Notes: generated from the sequence alone by a model not told the origin. Positions 1 to 10,201 are shown, numbered from the stretch's first letter. The stretch is DNA of 64,000 nucleotides from Citrobacter freundii (GCF_029717145.1 NZ_CP099222.1:3534001-3598000), one strand, 5' to 3'. Numbers and translations are program-made.

Positions 1-1973
<1,973 letters not shown>

Positions 1974-1986
1974 TTCATCGCTAATG

Positions 1987-2013
1987 AAAAGGCCGCGCAA
2001 GCGGCCTTTTTTC
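1987..2013 (+). terminator. Rho-independent terminator of acrB
   Basis: A ten-base-pair stem (aaaaggccgc / gcggcctttt) with a GCAA tetraloop is followed by a T run, 14 bases after the acrB stop codon. Confidence 0.9.
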
Positions 2014-2461
2014 TGGAAAAATCATAAAAATCACTTATTGTGATTACGTTTATTTTCTGCCGAGTGAATAAGCGATATAATCCCTGTAGGCTTAAAGGCT
2101 ATTCTTAAGAATTCTTGAGGTTTCTTATTTTACCTGAATAATTATTAAGATTAATCCTAGCAGCTAATCTGCATTGTTAGAGGTTGCCTTTGATTGCTAA
2201 AGCTAACTCCGTTAACCTGATGATTGCCCGAACAATAAAGAAGTTGTTCCATTTCGAATACCTTCATTTTTAAGGTAAAATGTAAAAAGGGTGCCACATC
2301 ATAATTTTACGCAATTGTAATTTTTCATGATATGACGATGAAATCTTTTTTAGAGTAGATTATAGTTAAATCATCAGGCGTCACGGGCAAGTTTCAGGTA
2401 GTTTGTTGTATCCACCCCGAAGGTGTTCGGTTAGTTTAAACCACTAAGAAGGGGATGCGCT
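2014..2461. other. AT-rich spacer between acrB and tomB
   Basis: I see no gene in these 448 bases. The stretch is much more AT-rich than the flanking genes and contains several Pribnow-like hexamers, for example around 2078. It presumably carries the tomB-hha promoter and a long leader. AT-rich DNA of this kind is typical of H-NS/Hha targets, so autoregulation by Hha is plausible but is inference only. Confidence 0.5.
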
Positions 2462-2836
2462 ATGGACGAGTACTCACCCAAACGGCATGATATCGCGCAG
2501 CTTAAATTTCTCTGCGAAACCTTGTATCATGACTGTCTTGCAAACCTTGAACAAAGCAACCATGGCTGGGTTAATGACCCGACTTCAGCAACCAGCCTGC
2601 AGCTCAACGAACTGATAGAGCATATTGCAACCTTCGCACTTAATTATAAAATTAAGTACAATGAGGACAATAAGCTGATTGCGCAGATTGATGAATACCT
2701 GGATGACACTTTTATGTTGTTCAGCAATTATGGTATTAATACGCAGGATTTGCAGAAATGGCGAAAGTCCGGAAATCGACTGTTTCGCTGTTTTGTCAAT
2801 GCCACCAGGGCTAATCCTGTTAGTTTGTCTTGTTAA
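2462..2836 (+). CDS. tomB: TomB, Hha toxicity modulator / biofilm regulator
   Basis: This is a small cytoplasmic protein of 124 aa, the same length as E. coli TomB (YbaJ) and nearly identical to it from MDEYSPKRHDIAQLKF to NPVSLSC. In E. coli TomB counteracts Hha; the pair is described as an antitoxin/toxin-like system affecting fimbriae, conjugation and biofilm. The ATG at 2462 follows an AAGGGG ribosome site. hha starts 27 bases after its stop, so the two are probably cotranscribed. Confidence 0.95.
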   Translation: MDEYSPKRHDIAQLKFLCETLYHDCLANLEQSNHGWVNDPTSATSLQLNELIEHIATFALNYKIKYNEDNKLIAQIDEYLDDTFMLFSNYGINTQDLQKWRKSGNRLFRCFVNATRANPVSLSC

Positions 2837-2863
2837 AAAATATTACAATCATAGGTAAGAGTT

Positions 2864-3082
2864 ATGTCTGATAAACCATTAACTAAAACAGATTATCTGA
2901 TGCGTCTTCGACGCTGCCAGACAATTGACACGCTCGAGCGCGTTATTGAGAAAAATAAATATGAATTGTCCGACAATGAACTGGCTGTATTTTACTCAGC
3001 AGCAGATCATCGCCTTGCTGAATTGACGATGAATAAGCTGTACGACAAGATTCCAACTTCCGTTTGGAAATTTATTCGCTAA
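2864..3082 (+). CDS. hha: Hha, H-NS-associated nucleoid modulator
   Basis: Hha is a 72-residue helical protein that binds the H-NS oligomerisation domain and increases silencing of AT-rich and horizontally acquired genes, including haemolysin and virulence loci. The whole sequence ([20 protein letters not shown] ... TSVWKFIR) matches the family at full length, with the conserved early cysteine and the acidic/aromatic core. It sits downstream of its modulator tomB. In E. coli K-12 the next gene is maa; here maa is absent and a 381-base spacer precedes ylaC. Confidence 0.97.
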   Translation: MSDKPLTKTDYLMRLRRCQTIDTLERVIEKNKYELSDNELAVFYSAADHRLAELTMNKLYDKIPTSVWKFIR

Positions 3083-3463
3083 TTGTTCACGAGGTTAAGT
3101 CAGGTATCGCGTTAGATTTGTTTGTCTGGCTGACCACCTCCTCATATTTACAATAGTTATTTAATTCAAATCAGGTGACTTCGATCACAATAAGGTAATG
3201 GGAACGCTCCCCTGTGCGCATTGCGTTTTATTGTTTTGCAATAATGAACGTTCGGCAAACAGAAGATGCAGACTGTCCTGCATAACCTGTTGGGTCAAAA
3301 ACACCGTTGTAGGCGGCAATCCTGCGCGCCTCATCAAAACGCTATACGTTCAAATGTAACTGTTATGCTAAATTGTGGTTAATCTGTTACTTTTTTCAGG
3401 CACTATCCCCTCTTAAAATGGGTCGATCCCACCTGAATATTGAAGACATCACGAAGGCAAGAG
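3083..3463. other. Spacer hha-ylaC with a CRP-like site; maa absent
   Basis: There is no convincing coding sequence in these 381 bases, where K-12 carries the maltose O-acetyltransferase gene maa. At 3174-3189 the palindrome GGTGA-cttcga-TCACA fits the CRP consensus TGTGA-N6-TCACA with one mismatch. The last 100 bases are AT-rich and probably contain the ylaC promoter. No tRNA or known small RNA was recognised. Confidence 0.5.
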
Positions 3464-3937
3464 ATGACAGAAATACAGCGCCTGCTCACCGAAACAATTG
3501 ACGACTTAAATGTGCGCGAAAAGCGCGATAACAGACCGCGCTTTAGCATCAGCTTCATTCGCAAGTATCCGGGACTGTTTATTGGCATGTATGTCGCCTG
3601 GTTCGCCACGCTGGCGGTTATGCTGCAATCAGAAACGCTGGTCGATTCAGTGTGGCTGCTGGTGGTATTGTTTGTCATCCTCAATGGTTTTTTCTTTTTT
3701 GACGTCGCGCCGCGTTACCGTTTCGAAGACATCGATGTGCTGGACTTCAGAGTCTGCTATAACGGCGAATGGTATAACACCCGTTTTGTTCCGCCAGCGC
3801 TTATCGAGACCATTCTGCATTCACCGCGGGTGGATGGCGAACGTAAAGCCCAATTGCAAAAAATGATGGCGCGGAAAGGCGAACTCTCTTTCTACGACGT
3901 CTTCACGCTAACTCGCGCAGAAGCTGCCGGTCAGTAG
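3464..3937 (+). CDS. ylaC: YlaC, inner-membrane protein of unknown function
   Basis: This is a 157-aa protein matching E. coli YlaC (156 aa). Two adjacent hydrophobic segments lie at about residues 35-75 ([16 protein letters not shown] and [17 protein letters not shown]), flanked by a basic N-terminal arm and a soluble C-terminal half containing [15 protein letters not shown] chose the ATG at 3464 (MTEIQRLL), which follows a GGCAAGAG ribosome site; an in-frame extension to 3440 would add eight unconserved residues. Its function is unknown, although mild acid-resistance phenotypes have been linked to it in E. coli. It converges on the rpmE2-rpmJ2 operon. Confidence 0.9.
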   Translation: MTEIQRLLTETIDDLNVREKRDNRPRFSISFIRKYPGLFIGMYVAWFATLAVMLQSETLVDSVWLLVVLFVILNGFFFFDVAPRYRFEDIDVLDFRVCYNGEWYNTRFVPPALIETILHSPRVDGERKAQLQKMMARKGELSFYDVFTLTRAEAAGQ

Positions 3938-3953
3938 CTTGCCTACCAGCCAA

Positions 3954-3983
3954 TAAAAAAGTGCGTACCCGCTGGCACGCACT
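3954..3983 (-). terminator. Terminator of rpmE2-rpmJ2
   Basis: Read on the minus strand, the stem AGTGCGT / ACGCACT is followed by six T residues (the A run at 3955-3960). It lies 28 bases beyond the rpmJ2 stop, between two convergent units. Confidence 0.75.
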
Positions 3984-4010
3984 GGTTTCCCTGAAATGTT
4001 GGCAAAATGT

Positions 4011-4151
4011 CTAACGTCTTTTCTTCCTGCCCTGCACCGCTTTAAATCGCGGATTCGTTTTGCAGATAACATACAAACGCCCTTTGCGTTTGACTATCTG
4101 ACAGTCAGGGTGGCGCTGTTTGGCACTTCGAAGTGAATTAAGAACCTGCAT
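4011..4151 (-). CDS. rpmJ2: Ribosomal protein L36, zinc-independent paralogue
   Basis: This is the 46-residue alternative L36 (YkgO type), from [15 protein letters not shown] to QGRKKRR. The usual C-x2-C-x12-C-x4-H zinc ribbon is not complete: only two scattered cysteines remain (DCQIV, VICKT). Such C-minus paralogues replace the zinc-binding L36 when zinc is scarce and free zinc for other enzymes. The start ATG lies one base after the rpmE2 stop codon, so the two genes are translationally close and share an operon. An in-frame upstream extension would read through rpmE2 out of frame and is rejected. Confidence 0.92.
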   Translation of the reverse strand: MQVLNSLRSAKQRHPDCQIVKRKGRLYVICKTNPRFKAVQGRKKRR

Positions 4152-4152
4152 A

Positions 4153-4413
4153 TTAACCTCGCTTAGTGCCAATAAAATGGCCAAAACGTTTCTGGAAGCG
4201 CGCCGCACTGCCTTCGTTGTCGAACGTCTTCTGCTTCCCGGTGTAGTACGGGTGTGATTTAGACGAAATATCAAGGGTCACGTAGGGATACGTTTGTCCC
4301 TCAAATTCAATTTCACGTTCCGTTTTGATGGTCGAACCGACCTTAAAGTACTCATTGGCACTGGTGTCGTGGAATACCACAGTACGATAAAAAGGATGGA
4401 TATCCGGTTTCAT
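4153..4413 (-). CDS. rpmE2: Ribosomal protein L31 type B, zinc-independent
   Basis: This is an 86-residue type B L31 (YkgM type) with the family core [20 protein letters not shown] and the C-terminal FQKRFGHF. It contains no cysteine, unlike zinc-binding type A L31. In enterobacteria this gene is repressed by Zur and induced by zinc starvation. A Zur-like palindrome overlaps a TATAAT-like promoter element just upstream. In K-12 the homologous pair ykgM-ykgO lies elsewhere on the chromosome; its place between ylaC and pdeB differs from K-12. Confidence 0.95.
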   Translation of the reverse strand: MKPDIHPFYRTVVFHDTSANEYFKVGSTIKTEREIEFEGQTYPYVTLDISSKSHPYYTGKQKTFDNEGSAARFQKRFGHFIGTKRG

Positions 4414-4425
4414 AGCAACCTCTAA

Positions 4426-4446
4426 TTGTTACATTATAACATAACA
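4426..4446 (-). promoter_or_regulatory. Probable Zur operator and promoter of rpmE2
   Basis: On the minus strand the sequence TGTTATAATGTAACA (4441-4427) resembles the Zur palindrome TGTTATANNATAACA and contains a TATAAT hexamer, placing the operator over the -10 region, 14-28 bases before the rpmE2 start. The palindrome is seen; binding by Zur is inferred from the known regulation of this gene pair. Confidence 0.7.
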
Positions 4447-4597
4447 ATAAAGTACACTACTCTCGTCCCTGGCTCAACCTCATTTACACAGTGGGTAATT
4501 AATCTGGAAATACCCCTCTTAAATCTATTAGGTCATTCGAATAGATTTTTCACTTTCGGATATACTTTCCCTACGCTGTGTAAATAAGGATATCACT

Positions 4598-6151
4598 GTG
4601 ACAACACGACATTTGATCGGCCTGGTGACCGGAATACTGATTCTGTCCATCCTTGCGCCAGTGGGTTTGAGTCTGTGGCTGGCGTATCGTCAGGTTGAAA
4701 CTAAATTTATGGACGAGCTTGATTCTTACACCAGCCGGGTTGCTTTGCGCACAGAAAGGGTCGGCGAGCAGGCGAAAAAAGCATTACGCCAGATTGAGAC
4801 CTTCAAGGGAGAACCTTGCGGAACGGAACATTTACTGGAAATGCGTCGTTTGTCATACAGCTATCGTTACATTCAGGAAGTGGTGTACCTTAAGGACAAC
4901 GTCCCGCAATGCTCTTCCCTCGAGAATAAAAGCCGTGCTGTCGCCTTCCCTGCGGCGATGAAAGTCACCGAGGATGGCTACCGTGCCTGGTTAACCACGG
5001 AGAACGACTTAGGTATCCAGCGTTTTATGGCTGCATTAGGCAGCGAAAACTATGTGGTGATGGTAGATCCCGCCACGTTCATTGACGTTGTTCCGTTTGG
5101 TTCGTGGCCGATTGATGTCGCCATTATTGGCGCCGATAAAAGCAGGATTGTCACCAGTAGCGGAACGCTACCCGAAGATATTTTGCAAAATTTTCAACAA
5201 GATAATGCCACTACGCATTTGCAAAAAGAGGGCATTATTTACAACGCCCGCCCCTTCCCTGCATTAGGTATTACCGTCGTCAGCTGGGCATCTACGCTGC
5301 CGCTGAAAAAAATATGGCACCGACAGGCGCTTATCTGGCTCCCGGCGGGAATTCTTATCGGTCTGCTGACCGCCGCCTTTGTTCTGCGTATTTTACGTCG
5401 TTTGCAGTCTCCCCATCATCAGTTGCAGGAGGCTATCCAGCGCCGTGAAATTAAGGTGTACTATCAGCCGATCATTTCTCTTCGTACCGGGAAAGTGGTA
5501 GGTGCCGAAGCGCTGGCCCGTTGGCCGCAGCCCGATGGCAGCTTTCTCTCACCAGAGATTTTCGTCGCGCTGGCACAGCAGACCGGCCTGACAACCCCTC
5601 TCACTCGCCTGATTATCGAAAGCGTGTTTGACGATCTGGGCAAATGGCTTCATCACCATCCGGAGCAGCATATCTCCATCAATCTTGAAGCCGATAATCT
5701 GACATCAGAAACGCTGCCAGGTCTGCTCAGCCGGAAGGTGAATCACTATCAGATAAACCCGTCGCAAATTGCACTCGAACTCACAGAACGCGCCTTTGCC
5801 GATCCGAAAACCAGCGCTCCGTTCATCACCAAGTACCGCCAGGCAGGCCATTCGATTTACATTGATGATTTTGGCACCGGTTATTCCAGTCTCAGTTACT
5901 TGCAGGATCTGGATGTCGATATTCTGAAGATCGACAAATCGTTCGTGGATGCGTTGGGATACAACAACGTGACGCCGCATATTATCGAGATCGCAAAAAC
6001 GCTGAAGCTGGAAATGGTGGCAGAAGGTATCGAGACGAAAAATCAGGAAGAGTGGCTACGACTGCATGGCGTGCAGTACGGCCAGGGCTGGCTATACAGT
6101 AAGGCATTGCCAAAGGCAGAGTTTATCCTGTGGGCGGAGACACGACTGTAG
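4598..6151 (+). CDS. pdeB: PdeB, c-di-GMP phosphodiesterase (CSS + EAL domains)
   Basis: This is a 517-aa inner-membrane EAL phosphodiesterase (YlaB/PdeB) that hydrolyses c-di-GMP. An N-terminal TM helix (about 9-28) leads to a periplasmic CSS domain with Cys74 and the Cys105-Ser-Ser motif; in this family a disulfide formed by DsbA holds activity low. A second TM segment (about 245-265) precedes the cytoplasmic EAL domain, whose signature is at Glu304-Ala-Leu. Catalytic motifs DDFGTGYSS, LKIDKSF and VAEGIET are intact, so the enzyme should be active. The start is GTG at 4598 after TAAGGA. E. coli PdeB is 516 aa. Confidence 0.95.
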   Translation: MTTRHLIGLVTGILILSILAPVGLSLWLAYRQVETKFMDELDSYTSRVALRTERVGEQAKKALRQIETFKGEPCGTEHLLEMRRLSYSYRYIQEVVYLKDNVPQCSSLENKSRAVAFPAAMKVTEDGYRAWLTTENDLGIQRFMAALGSENYVVMVDPATFIDVVPFGSWPIDVAIIGADKSRIVTSSGTLPEDILQNFQQDNATTHLQKEGIIYNARPFPALGITVVSWASTLPLKKIWHRQALIWLPAGILIGLLTAAFVLRILRRLQSPHHQLQEAIQRREIKVYYQPIISLRTGKVVGAEALARWPQPDGSFLSPEIFVALAQQTGLTTPLTRLIIESVFDDLGKWLHHHPEQHISINLEADNLTSETLPGLLSRKVNHYQINPSQIALELTERAFADPKTSAPFITKYRQAGHSIYIDDFGTGYSSLSYLQDLDVDILKIDKSFVDALGYNNVTPHIIEIAKTLKLEMVAEGIETKNQEEWLRLHGVQYGQGWLYSKALPKAEFILWAETRL

Positions 6152-6204
6152 CCGACATGCGAAAAGATTGAGATGGCTGGCGGCACGCCGCACAGCCAGT
6201 CACG

Positions 6205-6558
6205 TCAGTCATCCATAATGGGCGAGAATCCACCGTAGATCATGCGCTTGCCATCAAAGGGCATCGATTCGCCAAATTCCTTCATTCGGGGATCGGACAT
6301 CATCTTCTGATTCGCCGCGTCACGGACTTCTTTTGAAGGATACTCAATCCAGCTGAATACCACTTCTTCATGATCCTGCGCTTTTACCGCCATGCGAAAA
6401 TCGGTCAATTTGCCGTCAGGGACATCGTCTGCCCAGCATTCCACCACGCGCAATGCACCGAACTCCTTGAAAAGCGGAGCCGCTTTTGCCGCCATCGCGA
6501 TATACGCCTCCTTGTTTTCAGCGGGTACGGCAACCACAAAACCATCAACATACTTCAT
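6205..6558 (-). CDS. ybaA: YbaA, DUF1428 family protein
   Basis: This small cytoplasmic protein (117 aa) has the same length as E. coli YbaA, beginning MKYVDGFVVAVPAENKEAY and carrying the conserved VECWADDVPDG and MPFDGKRMIYGGF segments. The DUF1428 family adopts a dimeric ferredoxin-like (ABM-type) fold and has no established reaction. A GGAGGC ribosome site precedes the start at 6558. It converges on pdeB, with no clear terminator in the 53-base gap. Confidence 0.93.
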   Translation of the reverse strand: MKYVDGFVVAVPAENKEAYIAMAAKAAPLFKEFGALRVVECWADDVPDGKLTDFRMAVKAQDHEEVVFSWIEYPSKEVRDAANQKMMSDPRMKEFGESMPFDGKRMIYGGFSPIMDD

Positions 6559-6640
6559 GAGAAAAGCCTCCGAAGTTTACTGCGCGGCAAGCCAATTCTG
6601 GCCGCGTCAGTCGAGATTAAGTTTAGTCGTCAGCCCGCGA

Positions 6641-7252
6641 TCATGCCGTAGGTTCATTCCGAACCCGAATGCGTGACTGCGGCTGATACCGAAACCACGG
6701 CAGGCAAAGCTGAATGAGCGGACCAATCGCCAGTGCATACAGCACCGTACCAACGCCCAGGGTTCCCCCGAGTAGCCAACCGATAAGCAACACCGACACT
6801 TCGATGGCCGTTCGAATTCGCCTCACCGGCCAACCGGTACGCGCGTGAATGCCGGTCATCAGACCATCTCGTGGGCCAGCACCGAACCCCGCACCGATAT
6901 ACAGACTGGTCGCTAAGGCGTTCAGTATCACCGCAGATACCAACAGACCGCTGCGGGCAAACAGGGATTCAAATCCCGGGATCACCATCAGCGCCACATC
7001 AGCCGCCAGCCCAATCATAATGACATTACTCAATGTGCCAAACCCCGGACGCTGGCGTAGTGGAATCCATGCCAACAGGACCAATACGCCCACGACAATA
7101 ATCACCAAGCCGATGTTCATCGACAACAGATTTGCCACACCCAGATGAAAAACGTTCCAGGGATCAGCGCCTAAATCCGCACGCACAAACATCGCCGTCG
7201 ACACGCCGTAAAGCGTCAGCCCGATAAACAATTGCAGTAAACGACGCAGCAT
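6641..7252 (-). CDS. YczE/YyaS/YitT-family integral membrane protein
   Basis: This 203-aa polytopic membrane protein has about five hydrophobic segments. It has the family's early MFVRADLGADPWNVFHLG motif and the mid-protein GAGFGAGPRDGLM motif followed by a basic loop (RTGWPVRRIR). YczE-like proteins have no defined substrate; in Bacillus one is needed for surfactin-linked processes. It has a strong AGGAG ribosome site. It is transcribed divergently from a MocR regulator 88 bases away; MocR/yczE pairs have been noted as a recurring neighbourhood, so the regulator probably controls this gene. The pair is not found in this part of K-12. Confidence 0.85.
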   Translation of the reverse strand: MLRRLLQLFIGLTLYGVSTAMFVRADLGADPWNVFHLGVANLLSMNIGLVIIVVGVLVLLAWIPLRQRPGFGTLSNVIMIGLAADVALMVIPGFESLFARSGLLVSAVILNALATSLYIGAGFGAGPRDGLMTGIHARTGWPVRRIRTAIEVSVLLIGWLLGGTLGVGTVLYALAIGPLIQLCLPWFRYQPQSRIRVRNEPTA

Positions 7253-7317
7253 GCTTTTCTCCTCTCCCTGCGCAGACAGTCTTCATCTTCAACGCAATTG
7301 GCACTATGATTAATGAC

Positions 7318-7340
7318 CAGTTTCCAAAAAGTGGACTGCA
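7318..7340. promoter_or_regulatory. Candidate MocR operator between yczE and mocR genes
   Basis: An imperfect inverted repeat, CAGTTTCCA (7318-7326) and TGGACTG (7332-7338), ends two bases before the regulator's ATG, in the 88-base divergent spacer. Its place suggests autoregulation, as is usual for MocR proteins. The repeat is seen; its role is inferred. Confidence 0.4.
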
Positions 7341-8768
7341 ATGTCATCTCGCCGTTATGGAAGTCAGTCTCTCCAGCGCCTGCTCGGGCACTGGCAGGAG
7401 AGTCCCTCACGTACCCCAATCTGGCGACAGCTGGCCGAAGCCTTGCGTCTGCTGATACTGGATGGCCGGCTGGCGCTGGATAGCCGGCTTCCCGGCGAGC
7501 GCGAACTTGCTACGGTGCTGGAAGTCAGCCGAACAACTATCGCCAGCGCAATGGCACAGCTGCGGGAAGAAGGATATCTGGAAAGCCGCCAGGGTAGCGG
7601 CTCACGGGTGATCCTGCCGGAACATATTCGCCATGTACCGACTCGCACCGTCACCGGTACCGCACTCGATCTGTCCACCGCCGCGCTCAGCGCAGGTCCC
7701 GAAATTCATCAGGCTTACCAGCAGGCGCTGTTTGCCATACCGCAGCATCTATTAAGTTCCGGGTATCTGCCCCAGGGGCTACCGTCTTTGCGCGAATCCA
7801 TTGCCCGGCATTACTGCGAACGCGGATTACCCACGCAGCCGGATGAGGTTATGGTGGTCAATGGTGCAGTCAGCGGGCTGGCGCTGATCCTGCGGTTGCT
7901 TACCGGTCCAGGCGATCGCGTAGTGGTTGATCATCCTACTTACCCGCTCGCTATTGCGGCGATTCAGGGGGCCTCCTGCCGACCCGTGGGGGTGTCGCTG
8001 CCTGAACAGGGATGGGATACTGCGGGTCTTGTCGCCACCATCGCACAAACCGCCCCACGCATGGCCTACCTGATGCCGGATTTTCACAATCCTACCGGAC
8101 GTTGCATGGACGCCGCCACACGCCAGGTGGTGGCCGATATCGCCGCCAAAACGCACACCACGCTGGTGGTGGACGAAACCATGGTCAATCTGTGGTATGA
8201 CGCCCCGCCACCACCGCCGCTTGCCGCCTTCAATCGCGATGCACCCATCATTATGTTGGGGTCTGCCGGTAAAAGTTTCTGGGGAGGATTACGTCTTGGC
8301 TGGGTGCGGGCGTCATCACGGACTATTGCCGCACTGGTGCAAACCCGCGACACGTTCGATTTAGGCTCACCGGTGCTGGAACAGCTCGCTACCAGCTGGC
8401 TGCTGGATAACGCCGCGCAGTTTCTCCCGGACAGAAGACAACTGCTCACCGCCAGACGCGACCAGTGCCATACTCTGATGCGATCGCATTTCCCGGAATG
8501 GCAATTTACCCAACCGCAGGGTGGGTTATCTTTCTGGGTAGAATTGCCCGATACGCTGGCGACGCTGTTTGCCACTCGCGCCGACAGCGCCGGTATTCAG
8601 TTAGGTACCGGAACGCGCTTTGGGTTAGCGGGTGCATTCGATCGTTTCTTACGCATGCCCTTCGCGCTGCCGGATGACACGATGCGCGCCGCCTTCAACA
8701 CATTGCAGCCGATCTGGGACACTCTGCGTTCACAGGCAAGTCATGGGAAAATACGTAAAATAATCTAA
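7341..8768 (+). CDS. MocR-type PLP-dependent GntR regulator (YczR-like)
   Basis: This 475-aa protein joins an N-terminal GntR winged helix (about 25-90, with LPGERELATVLEVSRTTIAS) to a fold-type I aminotransferase-like domain. The PLP lysine lies in LGSAGKSFWGGLRLGW and the ligand loop in PDFHNPTGRCM, so the cofactor site looks complete. MocR proteins usually use the aminotransferase domain as an effector sensor rather than an enzyme. The ATG at 7341 has only a weak AGTGGA ribosome site overlapping a possible operator. The divergent YczE membrane gene is the likely target. A C-terminal tail (SHGKIRKII) is unremarkable. Confidence 0.9.
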   Translation: MSSRRYGSQSLQRLLGHWQESPSRTPIWRQLAEALRLLILDGRLALDSRLPGERELATVLEVSRTTIASAMAQLREEGYLESRQGSGSRVILPEHIRHVPTRTVTGTALDLSTAALSAGPEIHQAYQQALFAIPQHLLSSGYLPQGLPSLRESIARHYCERGLPTQPDEVMVVNGAVSGLALILRLLTGPGDRVVVDHPTYPLAIAAIQGASCRPVGVSLPEQGWDTAGLVATIAQTAPRMAYLMPDFHNPTGRCMDAATRQVVADIAAKTHTTLVVDETMVNLWYDAPPPPPLAAFNRDAPIIMLGSAGKSFWGGLRLGWVRASSRTIAALVQTRDTFDLGSPVLEQLATSWLLDNAAQFLPDRRQLLTARRDQCHTLMRSHFPEWQFTQPQGGLSFWVELPDTLATLFATRADSAGIQLGTGTRFGLAGAFDRFLRMPFALPDDTMRAAFNTLQPIWDTLRSQASHGKIRKII

Positions 8769-8809
8769 GTGACGAGGAAAGGTGAAAGAGATTGCCGAAC
8801 GGCAGAATT

Positions 8810-8923
8810 GGGTGGGGGCCCTGCCAGCTACATCCCGGCACACACGTCATCTGCCTTGGCTGCTTCCTTCCGGACCTGACCTGGTAAACAGAGTAGTGTT
8901 GCGGGAGAACCAACAGAGCCCCC
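8810..8923 (-). ncRNA. ffs: 4.5S RNA of the signal recognition particle
   Basis: Read on the minus strand from 8923, the 114 bases reproduce bacterial 4.5S RNA: the terminal GGGGGCTCTGTTGG pairs with CCCTGCCAGC...CCCCCACCC, and the conserved apical M-domain loop with GTCCGGAAGGAAGCAGCC is intact. The RNA forms the SRP with Ffh and targets membrane proteins. A palindrome (gcgttg-N5-caacgc, 8931-8947) lies just upstream in the promoter region. Confidence 0.97.
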
Positions 8924-9077
8924 ATTGAGAGCGTTGTTAACCAACGCGCAGGCGCATTATCACTGCTGCACCGTGTAATTGCAACCCATCCAGCACCAGA
9001 TGCTGTTTTCTTGTGCAATGCGGCTTCACTCACCCGCCATTCCAGATTATGCTGGGGAATTAGCGCAGGAATAACTG

Positions 9078-9389
9078 ATGGATATACAAGACTCTTTCCC
9101 CCAACGCGTCTGGCAAATTGTCGCCGCAATCCCCGAAGGATTCGTCACTACCTATGGTGATGTCGCCAGACTTGCCGGATCTCCGCGCGCAGCGCGTCAG
9201 GTCGGCGGCGTCCTCAAACGGCTTCCCGAAGGCAGCACCCTGCCGTGGTATCGAGTCGTCAATCGCCATGGTGCTATATCGCTGACCGGGCCGGATCTAC
9301 AGCGCCAGCGTCAGGCATTGCTGGCTGAAGGGGTGGTGGTTTCGGGAAGTGGGCACATCGATTTACAACGTTATCGCTGGGTGTATTAA
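9078..9389 (+). CDS. atl: Atl, alkyltransferase-like DNA lesion-binding protein
   Basis: This is a 103-aa relative of the AGT/MGMT C-terminal domain (YbaZ), with the DNA-binding helix GSPRAARQVGGVLKRLP. The active-site PCHRV of true alkyltransferases is replaced here by PWYRVVNRHG, so the methyl-accepting cysteine is missing. Atl proteins bind O6-alkylguanine and hand the lesion to nucleotide excision repair. As I recall, E. coli has PWHRV at this site, so the tyrosine is a further change. The start ATG at 9078 gives MDIQDSFPQRVW; the longer N-terminus annotated in E. coli is not supported here. It converges on ybaY. Confidence 0.93.
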   Translation: MDIQDSFPQRVWQIVAAIPEGFVTTYGDVARLAGSPRAARQVGGVLKRLPEGSTLPWYRVVNRHGAISLTGPDLQRQRQALLAEGVVVSGSGHIDLQRYRWVY

Positions 9390-9419
9390 CCCTCCCCTGC
9401 GGAGAGGGTCATGCCAGAC

Positions 9420-9989
9420 TTAGTACTGCGTAGGTGCAGGGACGGCTGAAGACGGATTCACCTGCGTGGGAGACGTTGACGGCACCGTAGTTGCCGCACC
9501 ACCGCTGGCCTGAACCGGAACTTCCGTATGCTGAACAGGAACCAGCGTCAGATCGGCCTTGGTACCGCCCTGGTTGATAACCGGCTGCACGGTGTCCGTA
9601 ATAAACACCAGTTTGTCGTTCACCATAATGGCTGCACTCAACAAAATACGGGCGTTCGGCTGAATATCTGCCGGGTTAAACGGCAGCACAAAGCTAAATG
9701 GCGCCTGCTTCCCTTCAGTACGCACCGCTTTTTGCGACAGAACTTTTGACGGGGCATCCGCCAGCGAAGCGTCCGACAGTGTGACGGTCAGTACGGCATC
9801 CGGTGGCAGCGCAACTTTCTGGCGGATCCACACCGTACCAGAAACATTCGGCTGTTGAATTTTTGACTGTGTGTCAGCAATTGACGTAGTAGGGCTTGGC
9901 GCAGGTGTCTGAATATCTGCACTTTTATCAGCACAGGCCGCCAGCGCGACCGCAACGGCTAAACCACTTACCATGTGCACGAGTTTCAT
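9420..9989 (-). CDS. ybaY: YbaY, YscW-like outer-membrane lipoprotein
   Basis: This is a 189-aa lipoprotein with signal peptide MKLVHMVSGLAVAVALAAC; the lipobox cysteine is Cys19 and the +2 residue is Ala, predicting outer-membrane sorting. A low-complexity linker leads to a YscW/YbaY beta domain (VWIRQKVALPPDAVLTVTLS, then FNPADIQP), related to type III secretion pilotins. The C-terminus is a Pro/Thr/Ser tail. In E. coli the gene is sigma-S dependent and of unknown role. An AAGGAG site precedes the start. Convergent with atl, 30 bases apart. Confidence 0.9.
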   Translation of the reverse strand: MKLVHMVSGLAVAVALAACADKSADIQTPAPSPTTSIADTQSKIQQPNVSGTVWIRQKVALPPDAVLTVTLSDASLADAPSKVLSQKAVRTEGKQAPFSFVLPFNPADIQPNARILLSAAIMVNDKLVFITDTVQPVINQGGTKADLTLVPVQHTEVPVQASGGAATTVPSTSPTQVNPSSAVPAPTQY

Positions 9990-10201
9990 TAAATTCTCCT
10001 TATCGTCAATGCACCAGCGAGAACTTTCCTCGCCAGAAGAGTGGTTAACAAAAACATAACGTGACTAAGTGTGGCACAAAGTAGCTATTTTTGCCTGCAA
10101 TCGACCGGTAATTCAGACAATTGCACCCATCGGACCACTTTCAAAATTGCGTTATACTCTGCCTACTTCGCTGCGACATCGACATGACCTGGAGAGCACC
10201 T

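Noticed and set aside
2462-3082. tomB-hha as a new toxin-antitoxin system
   Set aside because: The pair is already described in E. coli and the sequences are nearly identical.
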